From Thermoprotei archaeon (lineage in GTDB: Archaea; Thermoproteota; Thermoprotei_A; Sulfolobales; Acidilobaceae), in the NCBI GenBank assembly GCA_029335875.2, contig JARJMZ020000033.1, positions 1 through 64,000 of the forward strand: DNA of 64,000 bases. Direction: 5' to 3'. The position numbers and the translations under genes were made by a program. Below, piece by piece: positions 16,158 to 25,075 of this stretch. Within the stretch, counting starts at the first letter, position 1. Every line of letters starts with the position of its first letter. Below the pieces are notes generated by a model that did no database searches, had not been told where the DNA came from, and worked only from the letters and a program-made list of their open reading frames with translations.

Positions 16158-17424
16158 GACAGCGTTTTTCAACTCTCAATCCCTCGTCAACTTTAACAAT
16201 CCACCATCTCTTAATTAAATTCTCACTCATAGCCCTCATAGCTATAGCTTCTCCCACATCTTCTGATGGTATGAGGGCTATAACGGCCCCTCCAAGGCCT
16301 GCCCCTGAAAGTTTAGCCCCGTAAGCTCCCATGTCCACGCTCAGGTCGACGATCCTATCTAATACTGGGAGGCTCACTTCATAGAGGTTGCTTAGGAGTT
16401 TATGTTGATATGTCATTATGTAGCCTATGAGGGCCATCCTCTCATCACTATATTTGCTCACATAATCCTTTAAATGTTCAGTGTTAATGTTAAGAGCGTT
16501 AGCGACACCCTCAACATTAACGCGCTCCCCCCTAATAAGCTTTAAAGCCTCAACCGTAGACTCGTGGGCTTTAATAGTGTAAATGATCCTCCTAGCTAGA
16601 ACGTTAGGGATAGACTTGAGATAAGGCTCTAGAATGTCGATCTTAAGCTCCTCCCACCTAGGCTCCCAATAGTTACTCCCTAGAAGCCTCTTAACATCTG
16701 AGGGGATGTTTGCGCCTAAAAGAGCTTTAAGGGCCTCATTTATCTCCCCCTGCCTTACAGGGTGGATGGAAGCTGTGCTATGCCTTATTCCCGAATCAAG
16801 TACGAGGAACAAGCCGTTAAAGTCCAGTTTCTCAGCACTATAGGGGGGCCTAGTCTCTATGATAACCAAACCTCCATAAGCTGAAGAGTATTGGTCGAGG
16901 CGACCGCAAGGAACACTCATAACGTCGTGCTCAGCCTCATAAGCAGCCTCAGCGATATCGCGCCTAGACATGCCGAGGCCAAATATCTCGTTAATAACAC
17001 CTATGAAAGCAACAAGCATGCTACCACTACTACCAAGACCCCCGCCTATGGGAACGCCGCTCCTAACCCAAACATCTAAACCCTCAACAGAGAAGCCCCT
17101 AAGCATTAAAACTATTAAAGCAGCCCTGAAATAGTCCCCAAACCAACGGCCGCCTACAAGCCTTAACCTATCAAGACTAAAAGAGTCAGAGAATTCTAAA
17201 GACTCATCCTTTAAGTTCCCTGAAGCCACCCTCACAATATTATCAGCCCTCCTCCGCGCAGCAACAAAAATCCTAAGATTAACTCCCACACCAACTACAG
17301 GGAGGCCCTTATAGTCTTGGTGGGTGTTCAGGAAATCAAGCCTCCCCGGGGCTGAAACAACAGTTTCAGCATCTTCACCGAAGTACCCGGTAAACTCGTT
17401 CAAAACAATTTCCAGGAGCTCCAA
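16147..17424 (-). CDS. galK: Galactokinase (GHMP kinase family)
   Basis: A 425-residue GHMP kinase: APGRLDFLNTHQDYKGLP near 25-42 (galactokinase signature region, variant of GRVNLIGEHTDY), PIGGGLGSSGSM near 125 (ATP loop) and KLSGAGLGGAVIAL near 375. Overlap with galT makes galactose the likely substrate; the N-terminal signature deviates from the classical one (Asn-Thr-His-Gln-Asp in place of Gly-Glu-His-Thr-Asp), as in other archaeal members. Upstream is a 430-base spacer holding copy B of the intergenic repeat that also precedes glgA. Confidence 0.88.
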   Translation of the reverse strand: MELLEIVLNEFTGYFGEDAETVVSAPGRLDFLNTHQDYKGLPVVGVGVNLRIFVAARRRADNIVRVASGNLKDESLEFSDSFSLDRLRLVGGRWFGDYFRAALIVLMLRGFSVEGLDVWVRSGVPIGGGLGSSGSMLVAFIGVINEIFGLGMSRRDIAEAAYEAEHDVMSVPCGRLDQYSSAYGGLVIIETRPPYSAEKLDFNGLFLVLDSGIRHSTASIHPVRQGEINEALKALLGANIPSDVKRLLGSNYWEPRWEELKIDILEPYLKSIPNVLARRIIYTIKAHESTVEALKLIRGERVNVEGVANALNINTEHLKDYVSKYSDERMALIGYIMTYQHKLLSNLYEVSLPVLDRIVDLSVDMGAYGAKLSGAGLGGAVIALIPSEDVGEAIAMRAMSENLIKRWWIVKVDEGLRVEKRCHGA

Positions 17425-17547
17425 GCCAGAGCCCTCCGAGGCTTAAAATATGTGTAAGAGATTTAAACGCTACTCTAGTCTTAGGTAATACAGTTTCTTT
17501 AAACTGTGAGACTGAACATGGGGTGAAAGGCTTAGCGGCCGCCGGAA

Positions 17548-17785
17548 CCCAATACCATTGATATTGGGCCCGGCTCCCCCTTTGGTCCGTTGAGGGCTCC
17601 ATAGGCTGGCACTAACGGGGCCGCCTGCGCCCGCCTCCGATAGCCAATCATAGAGGCAGGCTTACCGGAGTATATCAGGGGACCTTAAAGTTTAATTTTA
17701 AACTCTCGTATTTCTCAAGCATCTCTAAGTAACAGTATTAACTGTGAAAACCCCAGAGATTTTTACTCTAGAAAACAGTCTAAGA
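17548..17785. repeat. Two-copy intergenic repeat, copy B
   Basis: Second copy of the element at 9701-9890, same block order and orientation. The hairpin here is shorter (CCCAATA and TATTGGG arms, 17548-17568), and about 60 extra bases separate the hairpin from the CATAGAGG block. Minus-strand reading gives a matching coding-like tail (LEMLEKYESLKLNFK) ended by a stop. Both copies lie upstream of a minus-strand carbohydrate operon and just before a plus-strand promoter. Apart from this repeat I see no gene between 17425 and 17854. Confidence 0.6.
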
Positions 17786-17854
17786 TTCAAAGTATTTAAT
17801 CTTTAAATGTTAATAGTGTCCTTGGTCTGCTCTACCTGAAGACAGCGGGGAGGG

Positions 17855-18424
17855 GTGGCTCTTCTGGCCCGGCTTATGGTTGGGAGGGTTGAGGCGTTCG
17901 CTGGGGGTTTGTTTCTCCTGTTAGTGCCATTGGTTTTTTGGGCTAATCTGGGTTTTGTGGCTCTGGTTTTAGGTGTTTTAGGGGTTTTGTTGGCTCTTCA
18001 GAGTTTTAGGGCTCTTTTTAGACTTTATGGGGAGAGCCGGGCGTGGGATGATGTGAGGCGGGCTGTTATCATGGCTGGCCTCGGCTTACTTATTTTCTAC
18101 GTCTCAAGCCTCTACAATGTTATAGTGGGTGGTTACATGTTTAGAGAGTTGACGCTTATCCCCTCAACGGTTAACGCTATAGGGTCTCTAAGCATGTTCC
18201 ACCTCTCAGCCCTCCTAGCTTCATACGCTTTAATACTAGCTGGGGCCTTCAATGCTTGGAGGGGGCTTGAAGTCCTAGCCTATAAAAGTAGGGAGGGCAT
18301 TTTGAAAATACTCGCATCAATAATAATAGTCTCGGCAGCGTCACTCTCGCTAACACTATCAACAATAGTCCTGGGCGCCACCCTAATAGTGCTAGCTGTA
18401 CACGGAAAACCCAGAGTCCCATGA
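17855..18424 (+). CDS. Integral membrane protein, unknown
   Basis: A 189-residue protein with about five hydrophobic segments (roughly 12-34, 35-55, 70-92, 108-133, 150-182) and few charges outside the loops. No motif is recognised; the pattern resembles small archaeal DUF996-like membrane proteins but I cannot confirm that. Preceded by an A/T-rich promoter-like stretch (about 17785-17820). Stands alone between galK (divergent) and the aminopeptidase. Confidence 0.6.
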   Translation: MALLARLMVGRVEAFAGGLFLLLVPLVFWANLGFVALVLGVLGVLLALQSFRALFRLYGESRAWDDVRRAVIMAGLGLLIFYVSSLYNVIVGGYMFRELTLIPSTVNAIGSLSMFHLSALLASYALILAGAFNAWRGLEVLAYKSREGILKILASIIIVSAASLSLTLSTIVLGATLIVLAVHGKPRVP

Positions 18425-18694
18425 TACTGGTGGGTGAAAAGGGCGCCCGCGGGAGCCAGCCTCACAGCACCCCGCACGGGGCTCTCAGCAGGCCCCGCAC
18501 CATGAACTAATTAGGATTCAAAAGTTATATATTTAAAAGCGTGAAGCTCTACAGGTACATTCTCTTGAGGCCGTCACGAATACTGTAAGCGCTTCACAAC
18601 CCCTGGAGGGCGGTTTTCAGGGGTGTTCCTTCGGTTCTTTCAGTGTTCCGGCTTGCTGGTGTTGTTTGTTTTTTAGGCTTATTTTAAGTCTCAC
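18425..18694. other. Spacer with G+C-rich stem-forming segment, no gene seen
   Basis: The stretch near 18465-18500 carries two CCCCGCAC copies bracketing a GGGGC...GCCCC stem, which could fold in RNA. It is followed by the A/T-rich TTATATATTTAAAAG (about 18524-18538), a likely box A. No ORF or tRNA was found. Confidence 0.35.
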
Positions 18695-20200
18695 TTGGTG
18701 GTGTCTGGCTTGCTATATAGTAGGCCTCCCTCTGTAGAGGTTTACCTTGAGGACCCGTTTAGCTCAGAATGTAAGTCTATAGTCGTCCCCGTCTTTCAGG
18801 CTGGTGGGGGTGTTGATGTGGATTCTGTGAAGTTTTTCGATAGGAATGGGCAGCTTAAGGGTGCTGTCGAGCTGGGGGTCTTTAAGGCTTCCGTGGGCGA
18901 GGTTTATAGGAGTGTTGTTGACGGGAAACTAGTCACCTATTCTGGGGTGGGATCTAGGGATGGCGATTATTACCAGGTTTTGGAGAATGTTAGGAGGGGG
19001 GTGGCTGCTGGTTTAAAGTCTGCTGTTGAGAGTTTCCAGTGTACCCTCCTATCTTTGAAGGGCCTAGATTCTAAGGCTGCCCTTGAAGCTCTTGTTGCAG
19101 CCCTCCTAGCATCTTATAGGTTTGAGGCTTTCTCGGGGGAGAAGAAGAGGGTTTTAGAGAGGGTTCTAGTTGATAGAGACGATATACATGTGGGGTTTGC
19201 GGCTGCCGTGGCTGAGGGCGTATACCTGGCTAGGGATGTGGCTAACGCGCCCCCCCACGAGCTCACGCCATCCAAGCTCTCTGAAACTGTGGGGACTCTC
19301 TTCTCAAGTTTTAGAAATGTTGAGGTCGAGGTCTTCGACTATGAGAGGCTTGTTAGGGAGGGTTTCGGCGGCATAGTCAGCGTTGGCATGGGCTCCGAGG
19401 AGAAGCCCAGGCTGATAGTTGTCAAGTATGTGGGGGCTGAGGGCAAGCCTTTAGCCCTCGTAGGTAAAACTGTGGTCTTCGATAGTGGGGGCGTGAACTT
19501 GAAGACGGGGGAGTCTATATTCTACATGAGGGCTGACAAGGCTGGGGGCGCCGCCGTGCTCGGAGCATTGTGGGCTGCGGCGAGGCTAAACTTAAAAGTT
19601 AACCTTGTAGGCTTGCTGCCGGCGGTCATCAACGTTCCAAGCGGGAGCTCCTATTTACCTAGCGACATTATAAAGATGTGGGATGGGACGAGGGTTGAGA
19701 TAACAAACACGGACGCTGAAGGTAGGCTCATAGTGGGGGATGCCATAGCCTACGCTGCTAAAGCCCTCGACGCTTCGGAGATAGTGAATCTCGCGACACT
19801 CACCGGAGCCATAGTGATCGCTCTAGGCCCCCTCATAGCAGGGGTTTTCACGAGAGACGACAAGCTTAGGGAGGAGCTCCTCTACTCATCCAGGAGTACT
19901 GGGGAGAAACTGTGGCCTATGCCCATGGAGGACGATTATAAAGCGTGGCTGACACAGAAGACAGTGGGGGATATAGCGAACTCCGGAACGCGCACCGGGG
20001 GCGCCATATATGGAGCCTTGTTCCTCGAGAGGTTCTCCCACGGGAAGCCTTTCGCCCACCTTGATATAGCCGGGCCTGGAATGGGCTCTGAGGCTGGGCA
20101 AATAGCCCCCCCATACTGGCCTGATAAGGGGCTAGCCCCGGGCTTCGGGGTCAGGCTACTGGTAGACTATATAGCTAGGAGGGTTTGGGGGTCGACATAG
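18695..20200 (+). CDS. pepA: Leucyl aminopeptidase (peptidase M17)
   Basis: A 501-residue two-domain M17 enzyme that removes N-terminal residues from cytosolic peptides. The catalytic C-terminal domain shows VVFDSGGVNLK (metal ligand Asp and Lys region), MRADKAGGAA, and the NTDAEGRL signature with metal-binding Asp/Glu and the catalytic Arg; the N-terminal macro-like domain is weaker, as usual. Start is one of several adjacent TTG/GTG codons at 18695. It is followed with little or no gap by the DUF711 gene. Confidence 0.92.
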   Translation: MVVSGLLYSRPPSVEVYLEDPFSSECKSIVVPVFQAGGGVDVDSVKFFDRNGQLKGAVELGVFKASVGEVYRSVVDGKLVTYSGVGSRDGDYYQVLENVRRGVAAGLKSAVESFQCTLLSLKGLDSKAALEALVAALLASYRFEAFSGEKKRVLERVLVDRDDIHVGFAAAVAEGVYLARDVANAPPHELTPSKLSETVGTLFSSFRNVEVEVFDYERLVREGFGGIVSVGMGSEEKPRLIVVKYVGAEGKPLALVGKTVVFDSGGVNLKTGESIFYMRADKAGGAAVLGALWAAARLNLKVNLVGLLPAVINVPSGSSYLPSDIIKMWDGTRVEITNTDAEGRLIVGDAIAYAAKALDASEIVNLATLTGAIVIALGPLIAGVFTRDDKLREELLYSSRSTGEKLWPMPMEDDYKAWLTQKTVGDIANSGTRTGGAIYGALFLERFSHGKPFAHLDIAGPGMGSEAGQIAPPYWPDKGLAPGFGVRLLVDYIARRVWGST

Positions 20201-20202
20201 GG

Positions 20203-21288
20203 TTGGCAGGGTTTACTGTTAGGGCTCTAGTCTTACACCTCTCAAAGGACACGGTTGAAAGCGAGGTTGCCCTCGAAACACTAATGTATAGGCTTCTAGA
20301 AGCTAAAGACGCTGTAGAGTCAAGCCTCAACATTAGAGTAGATAGTTTAAGGGTTACAGCCCCATCCCCCGGAGACCCTATAAGCGTGATGGACACCGTT
20401 GAAAACGTTAAACCCGAGGATGTAATAGTTTCAATAGGGAATTTGGGGAGCGCGCGTAAAAGCCTGGAATACGAGGTTAAAGAAGCTGTCTCCAGAGGCT
20501 TCTACGTTGGAATACTCCTAGAAGAGCCCTCGTGGAGCCACTCTAGGAGGCTTTCAAAACTAGTACATGAGATAGCTGAAGAGTCACCAGATAACGCTGT
20601 CAGGCTGGGAGTCAACACGCTGGGCTCCCCAATATACACCCCCTACTACCCCCTAAGCTACTCCCCGGGAGACGGGAATAGTGTGACAGTAGCGCTCACA
20701 TACCCCAACTACTTGAAAGAAGCCTATCAGAAGGGGGGCTTTGAAGGCTTGAAGAAGGCGGTTGAGGAAGCTGCGGCAGTGGCGGTCGAAGCCCTAAACA
20801 CTGCTGCCGCCACGGTCAAAGCAGAGCCGGGAGGCGTAGACCTGAGCGTAGCCCCCTGGATGGAGGAGTCTTCCCTAGGACTAGCGGAGACAATAGCGGG
20901 CGTTAGAATGCCGAAACCCGGCTTCGCCATTGGAGTAAGCCTCTTAAACGAAGCTCTAGAAATAGTGGCTTCAAAAGTGGGGGCTGTGGGGTTCAACGAG
21001 CTCCAGCTACCAGTAGCTGAAGACTCGAAGCTTAAGGCTAGAGTGAGCGAGGGCGACACGACGGCGAGGGACCTGGCTAGGCTGGCGGGGGCGTGCTTAG
21101 CCGGCTTAGACCTCGCAGTAGTACCTGCAGACTTGGAGGGGGTGGCTGGCCTCATACTGGAGGTGGCGGCTTACTCGAGGTCTAAGAGGAAGCCCCTAGG
21201 GGTTAGGATAATACCATTGGAGGGGGTGGGGCCCGGGGATAAAATACAGCTGGCAAGGTTTGGGGAAACGCCGGTAATACCGATATAG
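20203..21288 (+). CDS. DUF711 family protein
   Basis: About 361 residues of the DUF711 family (glycyl-radical-enzyme-like fold in bacterial members, function unknown). It has a regular alpha/beta sequence with TVRALVLHLS at the start, LGVNTLGSPIYTPYYPLSYSPG, GGVDLSVAPWMEESS and KPGFAIGVSLLNEA. No radical-glycine motif is obvious. TTG at 20203 sits just behind the aminopeptidase stop; an in-frame TTG at 20185 would overlap it. Co-transcription with pepA is likely, but no functional link is known to me. Confidence 0.75.
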   Translation: MAGFTVRALVLHLSKDTVESEVALETLMYRLLEAKDAVESSLNIRVDSLRVTAPSPGDPISVMDTVENVKPEDVIVSIGNLGSARKSLEYEVKEAVSRGFYVGILLEEPSWSHSRRLSKLVHEIAEESPDNAVRLGVNTLGSPIYTPYYPLSYSPGDGNSVTVALTYPNYLKEAYQKGGFEGLKKAVEEAAAVAVEALNTAAATVKAEPGGVDLSVAPWMEESSLGLAETIAGVRMPKPGFAIGVSLLNEALEIVASKVGAVGFNELQLPVAEDSKLKARVSEGDTTARDLARLAGACLAGLDLAVVPADLEGVAGLILEVAAYSRSKRKPLGVRIIPLEGVGPGDKIQLARFGETPVIPI

Positions 21289-21377
21289 AGTGAGCGCCCC
21301 CGAGCTAGAGTTGCCTTAATATGGCCTTTACGTCCAGCAACCTATTATGTCTTCACGGCTATTTTGAAGCCTCCCTA

Positions 21378-22661
21378 TTATTTGAATGCTTTAACCCCAG
21401 GGTATTTTGCTGTGGGGCCTAGCTCTTCTTCTATCTCTATCAGCCTATTGTACTTAGCTGTTCTCTCGCTCCTCGCTGGAGCCCCCGTTTTTATTAGCCC
21501 CGTGTTTAGGGCTACCGCTAAGTCTGCTATGAACGTGTCCTCGGTGTCCCCGCTTCTATGGCTGACCACTACTTTGAGCCCTGCTTTCAAAGCTAGGCTG
21601 GCGAAGTCTAGGGCTTCGCTTAAAGTTCCTACCTGGTTTACTTTCAGTATAGCCCCCGTTGTCGCCTTCAACTCTACTCCCCTAGCTAAATATTTGGGGT
21701 TAGTTACGTATAGGTCGTCGCCTACTATTAACGTTTTCCCGCCCAGCTTGCTTGTAAGCTCCCTCGTGGATTCCAGGTCGTCCTCGTTGAAGGGGTCTTC
21801 TATGTAGGCTAACGGGTGCTCCGAGGCTATTCTTAAATAGTATTCGAGGAGTTCTCCAGCGGTCCACGTTCTCCCATCAACCTTGTAAGTTCTATACTCG
21901 GAATCGTATAGCTGGCTTGCAGCGGCATCTACCCCTAGAAGTATGTGGGACTCGCCGTAGCCCGCGCGTTTAACAGCATCTTCGAGGGCTTTGAAAGCCT
22001 CAGAGGATAGTTTCATGGGGGGCGCGAAACCCCCCTCATCGCCTACGTTTAGAGAGCTCCTCCCATACTTCTCTTTTAAAAGCTCTTTAAGGCTCCAGTA
22101 AACCTCTACTGAAAGCCTAACTGCTTCTATGAAGCTGTCGGCACCCACAGGTATAACTATGAACTCCTGGAAGCTCAGCTCGTTCCCAGCATGAACACCC
22201 CCGTTAATCATGTTCATTAACGGTACTGGAAGTGTTGAGGCGCCGACGCCCCCAAGATAACTGTAGAGGGGCATTGATAGCTGCGCTGACGCCGCCTTAG
22301 CCACAGCTAGGCTTGTGGCTGTGGTAGCGTTAGCTCCTAGCCTCGACTTGTTAGGGGTCCCGTCTAAGGCTTGGAGCAGGCCGTCTATATACTTTTGCAT
22401 TCTAACATCCAACCCTTTAAGCCTTGGAGCTATGACCTCGTTAACCTTGCCGACAGCAAGCCCCACACCTCTACCAGCCCACCTCAAACCCCCATCTCTC
22501 AACTCTAAAGCCTCCCTCACCCCCCTACTAGCCCCACTAGGAGCTAGAGCTACGCCCACAGAGCCCCCGGCGGTCCTCACCATAACCCTAACTGTCGGGG
22601 ACCCTCTCGAGTCGAGAGCATACCCTCCTCTAACATCCTCTATTTCAAACAATAACAGCAC
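21378..22661 (-). CDS. eno: Enolase (phosphopyruvate hydratase)
   Basis: A 427-residue enolase: DSRGSPTV near the N-terminus, GGVHAGN with FQEFIVIPVG, the metal ligand segments GVDAAASQLY, YIEDPFNEDD and VGDDLYVTNP, catalytic Lys in ILKVNQVGTL, and SHRSGDTEDTFIADLAV. It interconverts 2-phosphoglycerate and phosphoenolpyruvate, the step after the mutase at 12424. Full length, with no anomaly. Divergent from the zinc-ribbon gene. Confidence 0.95.
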   Translation of the reverse strand: MLLLFEIEDVRGGYALDSRGSPTVRVMVRTAGGSVGVALAPSGASRGVREALELRDGGLRWAGRGVGLAVGKVNEVIAPRLKGLDVRMQKYIDGLLQALDGTPNKSRLGANATTATSLAVAKAASAQLSMPLYSYLGGVGASTLPVPLMNMINGGVHAGNELSFQEFIVIPVGADSFIEAVRLSVEVYWSLKELLKEKYGRSSLNVGDEGGFAPPMKLSSEAFKALEDAVKRAGYGESHILLGVDAAASQLYDSEYRTYKVDGRTWTAGELLEYYLRIASEHPLAYIEDPFNEDDLESTRELTSKLGGKTLIVGDDLYVTNPKYLARGVELKATTGAILKVNQVGTLSEALDFASLALKAGLKVVVSHRSGDTEDTFIADLAVALNTGLIKTGAPARSERTAKYNRLIEIEEELGPTAKYPGVKAFK

Positions 22662-22767
22662 CCTGAAATCATTGTAGGGGGAGAGGTTAAATGCTGCTCA
22701 GAGTGTTAGGGGGGTTGAGGGTTTAAAATCGCAGCCATACAATACCTAACAGCGAGGGCTGTCTAGG

Positions 22768-23061
22768 ATGCCTAGGAGGGGGACTAGGGGGGAAGGGCAG
22801 CTTGCATGCCCCAAGTGCGGCTCTAAAACACTAGAGCCTGTAAGGACTTGGACTATGGTGTCCCCAATCCCTGATAGGCAGGGCAGGGTTACGATAACGA
22901 TAATGGGCTCATTAGTATGCGGCGAGTGCGGCCATAGATGGAACGCTCCCATGAAGAGGTTCAAGAGCGGGGGGGAGGCGGGCTCGGGGGAGCCTTTAGA
23001 GGCTGGGGAGCCTCAGGTCATAGAGTTGGACATAGAGGATATTATGAGGGAGAAGATTTAA
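22768..23061 (+). CDS. Zinc-ribbon protein, archaeal, unknown role
   Basis: A 97-residue protein with one treble-clef/zinc-ribbon: CPKCG at 14-18 and CGECG near 51-55, separated by a beta-hairpin stretch (TWTMVSPIPDRQGRVTITIMG). Acidic C-terminal tail after residue 65. The layout resembles TFIIS/RPB9-type ribbons and suggests nucleic-acid or protein binding. ATG start at 22768 lies in the 106-bp spacer from divergent enolase; it converges on guaA with one base between stops. Confidence 0.75.
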   Translation: MPRRGTRGEGQLACPKCGSKTLEPVRTWTMVSPIPDRQGRVTITIMGSLVCGECGHRWNAPMKRFKSGGEAGSGEPLEAGEPQVIELDIEDIMREKI

Positions 23062-23062
23062 C

Positions 23063-24586
23063 CTACTCCCACTCTATAGTGGCTGGAGGCTTGCTAGTCA
23101 AGTCATACACTACTCTCACGACACTGGGCACCTCGCTGGCTATCCGTGATGCTATGTTCTCTAACATCTCCCAGGGTAGCCTCGCTATAGAGGCTGTCAT
23201 GGCGTCAACGCTCGCAACAGCCCTCACAGCTATTACGTTACCGTATACCCTCTCGTCACCCTTAACTCCTGTGGCTTTAGATTCCAGGAGTATCGTGAAG
23301 TACTGCCATAGCCTGTCTTGGAGTCCTGCTGCTTCAATCTCCTCTCTGAGTATGGCGTCCGCTTTTCTCACTATTTCAATCTTCTCCCTGGTAACCTCTC
23401 CTTCAATCCTCACAGCTAGGGAAGGCCCGGGTATGGGCTGCCTCTTTATGATCTCCTCGGGCACCTTAAGCTTCCTAGCTATCCTCCTAACTTCATCCTT
23501 ATAGAACCATTTGAGGGGCTCCACGAGCTTCAGCTTGAAAGCCGCTGGTAGCCCTGCAACGTTATGGTGTGTCTTTATTATGCTAGCTCCCGGCCTCGCC
23601 CCACTCTCTATAACGTCGGGATATATTGTCCCCTGAACGAGATATTCCGCCCCCACACTCTCAGCATAATCTTCAAGCACCTTAGCATAGACTGCTCCGA
23701 AAACCCTCCTCTTACCCTCAGGATCCCTAACGCCCCTGAGGGCCTCGTAGAACCTGTCGCTAGCATCTATAAGCTTAGCCTCCAAACCTGTCTTTCTAAG
23801 TAGTTCTAGAGACCTCCACGGCTCCCCTTCAGGGTGGAGTCCGTGATCTATGATCACAGGGTACAGCCTAGACCCTAAAGCCTTGTGCGCTATTAAAGCC
23901 GCCACTGTAGAGTCTATGCCCCCACTCACAGCGGCCACAGCTTTAGACTCTCCTACAGCCTCCCATACTTTATGCACAAGCTCTTCAACCATAACCTCGG
24001 GCCTCCAGTTTCTAGGGGCTCCAACTATTCTAAGCCAGTTGTTTAAAAGCTCTATCCCATACATTGAGTGGGCAACCTCAGGGTGCCACTGAACGCTGTA
24101 AACCCTGTTTCCAAACCTAAAAGCGGCCACAGGACTACCAGGGCTCGACGCTAGTATAATAGCCCCCTTGGGGGGCTCTAACACGGAGTCGTTATGGCTC
24201 ATCCATACTGAGATAAAGTTTGGGATCGTGGCGAAGAGGGGGTCTTTAACCTTTATAGTCAAAAGGGTGGGGCCGAACTCCGGATTAGAGGCTTTACCTA
24301 CAACGCCTCCGAGGACTTTAGCTATTAGCTGGTGCCCGTAGCATATTCCTAGAAGGTGTTTATCCTCTTCCAAGGCTATCTTCACTATATCATCATGATG
24401 CTGCTCCCATACGCTACCAGGGCCCCCGCTAAGTATGACGCCTAGAGAGCCCCTTATAAGGTTCTTAAGCTCCCCAAGCCCAGTGTAGGCGCTGGCGACC
24501 TCGCTGTAAACATTCAACTCTCTAATTCTACGCATTATTAAGTGAGCATACTGGCCCCCAAAGTCTACTACAAGTATATACTCCAC
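23063..24586 (-). CDS. guaA: GMP synthase (glutamine-hydrolysing)
   Basis: About 507 residues combining both activities: a class I glutamine amidotransferase domain (VVDFGGQYAHLI at the start, GICYGHQL with the nucleophile Cys, and QWHPEVAHS) and an ATP-pyrophosphatase/dimerisation domain (AAVSGGIDSTVAA P-loop, RQPIPGPSLAVRIEGE near the end). Converts XMP to GMP. The GTG start at 24586 follows GGAGGG by five bases and gives the usual N-terminus; the longer reading from 24640 does not. Many euryarchaea split this enzyme into two genes; here it is fused. Confidence 0.95.
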   Translation of the reverse strand: MEYILVVDFGGQYAHLIMRRIRELNVYSEVASAYTGLGELKNLIRGSLGVILSGGPGSVWEQHHDDIVKIALEEDKHLLGICYGHQLIAKVLGGVVGKASNPEFGPTLLTIKVKDPLFATIPNFISVWMSHNDSVLEPPKGAIILASSPGSPVAAFRFGNRVYSVQWHPEVAHSMYGIELLNNWLRIVGAPRNWRPEVMVEELVHKVWEAVGESKAVAAVSGGIDSTVAALIAHKALGSRLYPVIIDHGLHPEGEPWRSLELLRKTGLEAKLIDASDRFYEALRGVRDPEGKRRVFGAVYAKVLEDYAESVGAEYLVQGTIYPDVIESGARPGASIIKTHHNVAGLPAAFKLKLVEPLKWFYKDEVRRIARKLKVPEEIIKRQPIPGPSLAVRIEGEVTREKIEIVRKADAILREEIEAAGLQDRLWQYFTILLESKATGVKGDERVYGNVIAVRAVASVDAMTASIARLPWEMLENIASRIASEVPSVVRVVYDLTSKPPATIEWE

Positions 24587-24795
24587 AGTAGCCCTCCATA
24601 AAATAGCGTTTAGATGGAGCCTAAATAATGTTAATAGCAATTCTTAATAACTTTAAGATAATACAGCTGGCACGCTAAAGGTTCGAGGATAGAGGGGCGG
24701 CCCATAAAAGCGTGAGAGTCGAAATGTTAGAGTTTAATATTTAAGGTTATGTTCTCATAAACTTCCTACCCGGAACCTGTTGTTGGTGGTTTAGC

Positions 24796-25059
24796 TTGTC
24801 TGAAACAGTTAACCCTATAAAATATTTGAGGGAGGCCGTTAACAACAGCATATATGTCAAGTTGAAGGATGGGAGCGAGTACCTGGGGATCTTAAGGGTC
24901 ACAGACAACACTATGAACCTCATATTAGACGAGACTGTGGAGGTTAAAGGCGGGAAGACTAGGGTTGCCAAGATTGGGAGGGCTCTCATAAGGGGTAGCA
25001 TGATACAGTATGTAAGCTTCAACCCCGACATAGCGGCGGAGCAGGCGCTCACAGGATAG
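24796..25059 (+). CDS. Sm-like archaeal protein (LSm)
   Basis: An 87-residue Sm fold: Sm1 motif (SIYVKLKDGSEYLGILRVTDNTMNL, about 18-42) with the conserved Asp-x-x-Met-Asn, and Sm2 motif near 60-70 (IGRALIRGSMIQYV) with the I-R-G triad. Such proteins form heptameric rings binding U-rich RNA. TTG start at 24796. Sixteen bases separate it from the acyl-CoA synthetase gene, so they may share a transcript. The frequent partner L37e is not present. Confidence 0.93.
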   Translation: MSETVNPIKYLREAVNNSIYVKLKDGSEYLGILRVTDNTMNLILDETVEVKGGKTRVAKIGRALIRGSMIQYVSFNPDIAAEQALTG

Positions 25060-25075
25060 GGGGTTTAGTGTTTGA

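Noticed and set aside
18539-18598. GTGAAGC / GCTTCAC inverted repeat before the aminopeptidase gene
   Set aside because: Only 7 bp with a loop of about 46 bases, expected by chance.
20727-21155. Long minus-strand ORF inside the DUF711 gene
   Set aside because: Ser/Ala/Pro-rich shadow of a strong coding frame.
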